Source: Micromussa lordhowensis
Lineage: Eukaryota; Cnidaria; Anthozoa; Scleractinia; Lobophylliidae
Direction of reading: 5' to 3'
Assembly: GCA_964020085.1 (NCBI GenBank)
Contig: OZ026609.1
Coordinates: 67,501-131,500 of the forward strand
Length of the DNA stretch: 64,000 nt
Below, piece by piece: positions 13,420-22,400 of this stretch. The notes beneath the pieces were generated by a model that made no database searches, was not told where the DNA came from, and worked only from the letters and a program-made list of their open reading frames with translations. Each line of letters begins with the position of its first letter. Within the stretch, counting starts at the first letter, position 1. The position numbers and the translations under genes were made by a program.

Positions 13420-16400
13420 TGTGCTGCCTTTGTAATTATATCTGCAAATGGCTAGACATACAAGTCTTCTCGGATAAGGACTATAAACCGTAGGCCCCGT
13501 CTCCTACATCTTCAGTGTTACGTGGTTAGCAGGGGACGTTAAAGAACCCACACACTTATCGAAAAGAGTAGGGCACGTAGTTCCCGGTGTTGTGGTCTAT
13601 CTCTAGTTTCATCACACATTTAATGCACGGGTTGGGTGGGTGAGTGAGATCAAACATGGACTGATAGCGGCAGCCAGAGGCGCCTTCACAAGCTGACGTC
13701 CGATCTCACTCAATAGAATTGTAAACTGCCATGAGACATGATGTGATATGTGCGGTATATAAATTCATTCATTCATTCACTTGGGCAATCACGCAATCTC
13801 TCTCTCTCTCTCTAGCGTTGTGTGACGTTTTGACGAACGGCTGCGCAGGGGATCATACTTAGCTTAAAATGATTTTTTTTCTTATAGGTTTATCTGAATG
13901 AACGTCGTTTAGAGAAAATAGTAGACCGCAGACAAAGAAGAGTCAACATTCACTGCCAATCATCCAGGTAGGATCCATAAGTGGGCAAGGAGGAATGGTA
14001 AACGTCAGAAATTATGTTTAAAAAAATCTCATTGCCGAGATTCTTATGCAAACCCTCTATTAATATCAAAGAAAAAACGGAAATGTTTTACTCGAGCTGG
14101 ATTTGTCTAATATTGGATCTTAGTCATATTGACACACAGGTATGTCCTACCTTAACCAGTAAGAGATCTGGTGACCAATAACAATGCTCTATTGCTGGTT
14201 ATTCTAATTATTGGACCAGTTAAAGCATCCAGATGTCTTTTTCAATCGTAACGTCGTGTAACAATATATTTCATATGTTCATATCTTTATCCGGAGTTAA
14301 AATATACGATCTTTGCATATTCATTTGCAATATCGTATTGGCCAAGAATACCTGCCATGCTAGGAGAATACGGATCAAAACTCTTTCCGTAGGATCCCGA
14401 TTGAGCTTTGATCAAATCTGGGGCCAATGTTTTTCCATTATAGTCCTTGTGCTAGGTAAAAATACATTTAACACCTGTCCATGGAATACACGTGACCGAT
14501 TTCATTTTACAATATTCTTTTATAATGTCGAGCAGAAAGGTGCCAGAATAAACAAAATTATCAATACAACAACAAATTCTAAGACTAACGAAAATTCTAC
14601 TTCGCACGTGACAGTGTTTACATCACGGTTTAAACGTTGGTTAATCATCTAAAATTGCAATATTGAAAGTCGGCTTTCTAAATGAACTTTTTGGCCTTTT
14701 GATATTAACATTATTATTTTCTCACCTCGGGGAACTTCAATTCAATGGAAACAGAATTGCATTTTGTCGTTGCTTTGACAACAAATCGAAATGTTTATGG
14801 TGTTGTTTTGTGTTAATTTCGTCTCTTGAGAATATGATGGTAGTTCGCATTTAATTACACGAGCAAGATTTTTCGGCTTCCTTCGCTGATGTATTTCTGG
14901 TTATCGACATTCTTTCACATATACGGCTTTTGTCATCCTCTGGATTTCTTCCTTGTAAACGGTGTCACTAAGCGTAAGTCATTAAGTGTTAGTGCAGCCG
15001 TAATATTTTTTTTAGTATGATTTTGTTCGTCTGTGTACATTTCTGTTTGAAATTCCCATTTTGGCTCTACCAAACAGATGTATTTTTTCAGTCTTCCTGT
15101 TACCAACATAACACTGTTGGTCGGTCGTCAAGTTCGGTCTCTTGGCTTGGGATTTCTGTTTGAATATTTTACAGATGACTTTAACAAATATGTTAGAAAA
15201 CATTTTGAGAACATGAGTCGGACAGTATCAATATAAGTGACGTAAATTTTGCCTGTTGAGCGAAACTCTTGAGTCCAAGCTCTGTTCAAACACCTGTTTT
15301 CTGTTTTGTGTTCCCATGTTGTTTTCATCGGATCTCCTGTCGTTCAGTGTATGATAACTCGCTTTTTGAGGTCTTGATAAAGCCGCTGTTGTTTCATTGA
15401 AATAATTATGCAGCACCCCGACAAAACCATTTCCAGTTTATCTCAGTTTTCGATATGTTTTGCTATTAATTCATTCTAAATGTAGTGCGCGGTCTTTTTG
15501 CGGTTTATAACACTCGTTGATTACTGTGATTACTGTTTTTGTAGTCCTGTAGGTAAGGAGAAGTTAGCAATTATGAGATCCTTATGTTCTGACTGTTTTG
15601 TTTCCAGTGTGTATCGTATATATGTTGTGGCACTGAGTTCAGATCCCCAGCATGGCAATTCCCCCCCGTCTAATGTACTGACGTTGTGCACACCAGTAGT
15701 TCAAGACAGTATCATGGGACGTAGACCGTCCGGGGGGATCATGCGACCTCCTTTCGACGTCACCGTGAATTTGCTATCAACTTCAAATACCAGTATCTCA
15801 ATTGAATGGACTCATCCCGCAGAAATAGGTAAGGAAAGAGAAAAAAACACTTAGAGCTTGTACTAGCACATGATTTTCTGCAAGTGAAGCCGCGGTTGAG
15901 GTGAGATTAATATGCTATGCATGCACATGTTACACAGCCTTTCCAAACAGTAACAGCCGATGAACGTCCAATGTATGGCTGGGACTGTCACGTCACTTCA
16001 GTATAACGGTGACTGTCACAATTGGTTGTGTTTGGTGTCCTTGAGTTCTATTTTCATCTCGGACTGGGATCACAAATCTTACGTGCATTGAACACACGTT
16101 GATAGGATTAAAGGTCTGACACTGAATTAACGATTTATTTGCAGTAGACACCGCTGACCATTACCTCATCAAATGGAGCTCGGTTCTTCGACCACAGGTT
16201 AGAATGCATAGCTGCTGTTTGTCTTATATCATAATGGCACCAGTGTCATGTGATATTAAATGCCGTCTGCAGTTGATTTGCATCAATTTTAAACCTCTAT
16301 CCTCATACGTTCTTGTTTATTTGCACCTCTTTTGCTATTCGGGCTAAGGGCATTGTTTGTGTTCTTCATTTATTGCTCCATTATAAAGAATCTTGTAAAA

Positions 16401-19400
16401 GTTGCAGCTCTTCCCGTCGTCCATACTTGCTTTTATTCCGCCATGTGAATGTTGATATGCCCCTTCCCTTTCCCTTAGGTAAATTACTTGGTTCCTTCTC
16501 TTCTATTTTAGGTCCAAGAACTAACATTACCATTGATCCAGACCTGTCACGTGATTGATGATTGTTCACCAGGCACCAGTCACTTTGTGGTAGTTTCAGC
16601 AGTAAATGCGACTGGAGGTCTGGTCGCCAGGTCTCAACAGTATACAGTACAGACAGCTGCACCAGTCAAACAGCCTAGCTTGCAGCTCAGGTGCGTCTGT
16701 CCAGTTCTGTGCAGTGGTAACAATCTTTATATTTATCTTCACATTTAACGACCGACTTGAATTCCCTTCTCTATCTTATTGCCCTAGATTATCTATGGCA
16801 GCTGTACCGTAATTCACAAACCTACGCGATTCCCTGTACGAATGAAAAGTGAAAGGAGAAGAAAGGTTCCCTGCTATTTGCAAACCAGTCTCACGACACC
16901 ACCAGAACACACGCTGCATGCTTGTTTCGCTGTCCCCCAGTGCTCATGTTAGTATTTTATTTCTGATAGGGCCTGCCTTCAATCTGGTATAACGATTGAA
17001 TGGCGGAAACCAACGACGTTTGGTGATGCTGGGATTGATTATTACCAACTCATGGTAGGTCTTGGTGTATTCTTTGTCGATAGTAACAGAATTGGTCTTG
17101 GAATAGGACTGACGTTCTGCTAAATCTGAAGGCTGCTCCTCTTTATTTTGTTCTGCCGTGTTTTATTGTTACAGGAACTCCTGTGTGTCTCAGTGTTATT
17201 TCAAGTTTATTTTAGACATATTAAAGAATTGGTTCATGCTTAGGGCGCGTAGATCGAGATATGGATGCACGCGGGACGTTTGGAGAGCACGAGAAAAGAG
17301 TAGGAGTTCCACGAGGTGCAGCCGAAAGCAACTCTAATTTCTTGAGTGCTCTCTAAACTTCCCAATTGCTGCTCAAACTCATTAATAATTCATCAAGCTA
17401 AAACAAAGAAAATCACAACCGTGAAGGAGGTTTTGATACTGGGTCTTAATTAGCATAGATTTTGACGATTTTACCTCTCGATTTTCTCCTTAGTTTTTGC
17501 TTCGATTGAGAAGATATATCAAACACTCGAGACAGTGTTTCATCGGCTATCCAAACACCTCGAATTTTGTCAAAAATACTCCGCTGCGCGTCGTATTTTC
17601 AACTCTCTTCTCGGTGTTTGGGTATCCCGATGAAACACTGGCGCTCGTGTTTGATATATTACATCCATAACTCGATATACGCTCAGCGAAAAGCATGAAC
17701 CAACATTCTTTTCCAACATAGCGACAACAACTTGGGCGCTAATTCGTGTTCTCATCGGGTGCCTAAAATCAAGTTGTAGACAAGATGTAGGCAAAAGTCA
17801 AAATACTCAAGTTTCACTGAGTAAACCTCTTAGCTTGGCAAAAGTCAAAGGCTCGAAGCAGGGTTTGGATTGTTCAGAATGATGTTCGCATTGCCGACAC
17901 TTTAACAAAAGGAACTCGCAGCTTAACTCGACGGAAATCTTGCAGCCAAAATAAAGCTGCACATGTTATGTTATTTACGTACGGCCGTGTGTAAATAGAG
18001 ATCTTTCCCATGATGGCTCAATAGGAATTAGATAGGACCAGCACGCGCTTGAGGAGGGTGTATTTGAGGGAGGTGATTCACTTCTACAAGAGGGAAATAT
18101 CAGGATTGAATGTTTTTTTTGTAGATGAATGCCGAAACAGAGACAGAACTGGATGTCGAGTGTAATCACTACAAGTTTACAGACTGTCAGCCTTGCGAGC
18201 AGTACACGTTTCGTCTCAAAGTAAGTCAAGTGTCATTATAATTATTAGAGATTCCCCTTCATTCCTTTCCCCGAGTCCACAACCCTCCCCCCCCCCCCCC
18301 CCCACGCCTAATAAGTACCACTTGGTAAATACCACTATCGAAGATTTAAGAAAATATTTCTCCCCAGGCCATCAGCACGAAAGCTGCGTGCGATAGTGAC
18401 TGGTCTGATCCATTAATTGTCACGTGTCCTGGTGCAGAGAAACCGCTGATCACCAGGATCCCTTCTCAGCAAGTCAACTGTATCAGAGTTGGGTGGAAAA
18501 CACCATTGCTCAAGGGTGGAGCAAAAGTGGACAGTTACAAGGTGATTTAGCTGCATGCAGTCAACGATCCTAGAGTTCTTTACTTTGGACTTTTGCATGT
18601 CCCAAATAAGAGATGTCATTTATTACTTGAGTCGATTTAATGATTGTTTTAAAATTTTGCTAATAGGTGCAAATCTGAACGTGTTATCCCTTGTTTTATT
18701 CTTCATGAATTATCACATTAATTTTTAATGTTATTACCACTCCATACACCACTGTAACTTGTTCTCTCTCGCTTCCGTTTGAATTAGATAATTGTTTTGC
18801 AGTCGTTGTGGACTTTCTCAACATGTTGATTGTTTATTGTAGGTCTATTATCAAGAAGACCAAGGTAATAAGGTAACAAGTCAAGACATTATAACCGATC
18901 CTCAATCGATACAACATGGTCCACTGCCATCAAACATTGAAGAGGACAAACTTATGCACGCCCCTCCCGACTCCTATTACTGGGTCATGCTGCAAGTGGA
19001 TCTAACGCCGGTTGGCTGCAAGTCTGTTTACTCTGAGCCAATCAGAACACGCGCTGCTGTGTCACCTCACGCACCTGTAATCAGTTTGGAAGTCAAGGGC
19101 TTGGACGAGAGAAGAAGACTGGAGGAGAGGATATGCGAGCTGTCAAACAAGAGAGACAGGTTGAAATTTGCTCACGAACGTACCTTTGATTGATGTGACG
19201 TATAAACGAAATAATTCATATATGAACTGCGGTGGTAGATGAAAGTGAAGAATGATCATCGCAGTATATATTTTCCAATTTAAGCAATCGGAAAGAAGAA
19301 GCCTGAAAAAAATCAGGGCTTCTACGGGATTCGAACCCGTGACCTCCGTGACCTCCTACCTTTGATTGTTGTGTAAGCTTGAAAACCTTTCACGTGGAGA

Positions 19401-22400
19401 TATCATTGTTACATGTCAGTGGAAGATAGTGAGCGAGCAATTGTCCTAAATGTTAATTTATTTTGATTCTTCGAGAGCCGGATCATCTTGTATCACCTTG
19501 AGGCCTATGAGCTTTTAATAAATAATCTCGCGGAGTACAAACTTGTGTATTATCTTTATCTTTTCAGGCTTCACAGAATTCTGCATTTATTGGAGAATAG
19601 CGTTGTTGTTAAAGGATCAAAGCAAAAAGATCTTCAGGTATCACTGAGTTTGTTTGAGGAAGGAAGAGAGTTTTTAAAGTTTATTGGAATGCGATTGTGT
19701 AATGTGATCATTGTGGATCTTTTTTAGAATCAAATTGTTGCCATCTGTTTTGAAAATCTCGAGTTGTTACTTTACCTTAGTTGACTCATCCACGGGACAG
19801 AATATGTCCTTTGGTATTCTTTATCAGAAAATTGTCCTTGGAATATAAACTTACTAAAAGTAAGTTGTTTGCCTGCAAGACTACACACACTCTGTTGGAT
19901 TATTGTATTAACTTTTATCATATTGCAGATTGCTAAGGCTACAGATACTGTGTTAGAAATTGATTCCGAGCTGGCTGATGCCCTTGAAGACATCAAAGAA
20001 TACACAGGTTAATGTTCTTGTCATTAATTTCCAAACGTAAAGGTTGAGCAGAAAGTTGGTATAGCTTTTGGTTTGCGGATAATCAAAGATTATTACACGT
20101 ACAATACATGGCCAGCATCTAATTTCCTCTTACATTATCATTACATTGTCAACGAACGTGTTGATGAGGCTAAAGATTATAATCGACCAGGGGATATTGG
20201 TCTCTTGATGCTTAAGAACTGTAATTAATGTTAACAAGTTACCCTTCTCTTATCCAAGAACGTGAAAGGTAAACATTTAGTACAAATTCTTGGCTTGATC
20301 CGTCCCCAGGCTCCATTTCAACCCTTATAAGGTGGTCGAGACCACGTGACGATGGAGACGCGGTAGTGAGTGGTTACCAAGTATTTGTTGATGGCATTGG
20401 ATGCGGGAAGATTCTCTCACAATGGACCTTGGAAACTCATGTGAAGGTGACAAACTGAAAAACCACTCTTGCATTTAGCCTAGGCAAAAGAGGAAATGGA
20501 GGTAGAAGCTGCCGTATCGTTTGGACACCAGTTGTATTGGGTTGTGGTGGTGTTTTGTTGTTGTTGTCGTCTGTAGTTAACACTTAATGACTGGTCCCTT
20601 GGCGAACAGTGAATTTTGTTGCCCTCGAATCGCAATGTTTCCCTCGACTTCGTCTCGGGAAAGAGATTCGAGGGAAACAAAATTCACTGTTCCTAAAGGG
20701 ACCAGTCATTAAGTGATTTGTTATATAGCAAAAGAAAACAAAAGCAAATTTTGAAAAACGCGATGAGATTCCAGCGACAACATCAAGCCACGTGCAACAG
20801 CGGTCAACATTTCGCGGGTAATAGTGAACTATTTCCCGTTTGACGTCATAGTTTTCCCAATGTTGCCCGCTCATGGCATTTGGCGGGAAACAGTTTCATT
20901 GTTAGATGTCATGTGACCATGAACTAGCCAATGAATGGACGCGCTGTAGCGGGAAAAACGCCAGCTATAGAACAATTCTTATTATTTAGTTTGTATACTG
21001 ACTATTGACCTGACATATTTGATACTGTTTTGATGTATCATCAAGTTCTCAGAAGTAATAATCATACAACTCTTTGACACTGGTGGTGACGTAAAGTTAA
21101 GCTTTCATTTGCCAGCGTTGTTTTTGTACATGTACAATTCTTTTAAGACCTGATATGTGATTTTTTTTCTCAGCTTTCCGTTGCTAGTCACGTAATTGCT
21201 GTACAAACTCTCACCGATCACCCAGTTGGGTCCAGTCCTCTCTCAAATGCAATCGAACTGTCTGGCCGTGAATTTCGACCTTTTGTGCTGTTTTGTTATT
21301 TTGATGTGCACAAGCGAAATGAAAGGTATAGAATATCGTTGGAACATTTGTAGATTCTAAGCCAATTATGCTGCTGTCATCCTATACTACATACCTAGAC
21401 AATGAAATCCTGGTCATGAATAGAACCTGTAACTAGAAATTTGATTCTTTGTTTAATTGCGTGTTCGATTGATTGATACATCCAGGAAGAAACTGAAAGA
21501 GTACTGTTATTTACAGAGATGTGATAAACACGTTTTTGTATTTTTTTTCTTTCTTGTAGTTGGCCCAACTCAGGGTGTTGTAGCTGGGATGATTCTCATT
21601 CTTATGAGCTTAAACACAGAAGCCGGACTTCCGGTCGAGTGTTCATAGCCCGAGGAGTCCTGGTACATAGAATTCCCTGCCCTGTGTTCAGTGTAATGGA
21701 CGTATTCCACGCTCTGTGGCGGCCTCTGGCTCCTGTCGGCATCAACAAAATGGCGGCCTTGCTCTTCTGGACCAAGTGGTAAGTTTCGCGTGTTGTTTGT
21801 TTGTTGTATAGTCTTACGATCTTGGAAAACTCTCTGATCGTTAGACGTTCCATTCTTCGACAAAGATGCTGTGAATCCGGTAAGGAAATTTTTGTGCTGA
21901 ACTTGTTCACTTGTTTATATTTTGCTTTCTCAGGTGTTTCTCGTCACAGAAGGTTATGAAACATTTCCTGCAGTTTGCTGAAGAATTCAGGGACAAGGTA
22001 ATTAATTACTGATTGACTGATACAGATGGTGTTGTTCATTTGCGCTTGCATTTTTTCTCACTAAACTTCATCTCATTATCACAGAAAGAAACTTTATAAG
22101 TAGATATTGTCAAACTTTATAAGAATCGTTACAGCATGGCCGACTACACACGGCTACTAACGCAGTTGATATTTAACAGTGATCCTATACTTTCCTTTAA
22201 CTTCCAGTTTTCGTTTATCACTTGCTGTGTGCGAAGTGAAGAGCCAATCACCTCTCATCGCCAGTCCCTGGCCAATATTCTGACCGAGCGAAGCTGGCGT
22301 AAAACTAACGACTCTGTCACGCATACCTGTGGCTGCTATTCGCAAAATCAGCGGACTCGCTCGGTAAGGCGAGGCTTGATTAGCGACCCGGATGTATGCC

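Larger units (their letters stand above)
2457..18955 (+). other. Array of about 13 fibronectin type III modules (exons 2-21)
   Basis: Repeated FN3 signature: a proline-rich start such as PGPPKPP, CAGPPSPP or TPGPPSSP, then a B-strand Trp (LEWEW, LTWKPP, LSWSRS, LAWERP, IKWQPA, LSWNRP, IEWNEP, IEWTHP, IEWRKP, VGWKTP), then a C-strand Tyr (GYRL, GYIL, HYVV, GYQV, HYLI, YYQL). Many modules are split by an intron just after the C-strand Tyr (for example at 4553, 13272, 17054 and 18541), a repeated position that suggests growth by duplication of modules with their introns. FN3 modules are about 90-residue beta-sandwich binding or spacer domains. The count of 13 is by eye; exon 8 and exon 11 modules are the least clear. 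Confidence 0.8.

Noticed and set aside
14233..14854. Two plus-strand open frames in an intron of the FN3 gene as possible exons.
   Set aside because: No domain, no matching splice phases, and the flanking exons (13967 to 15608) join in frame without them.
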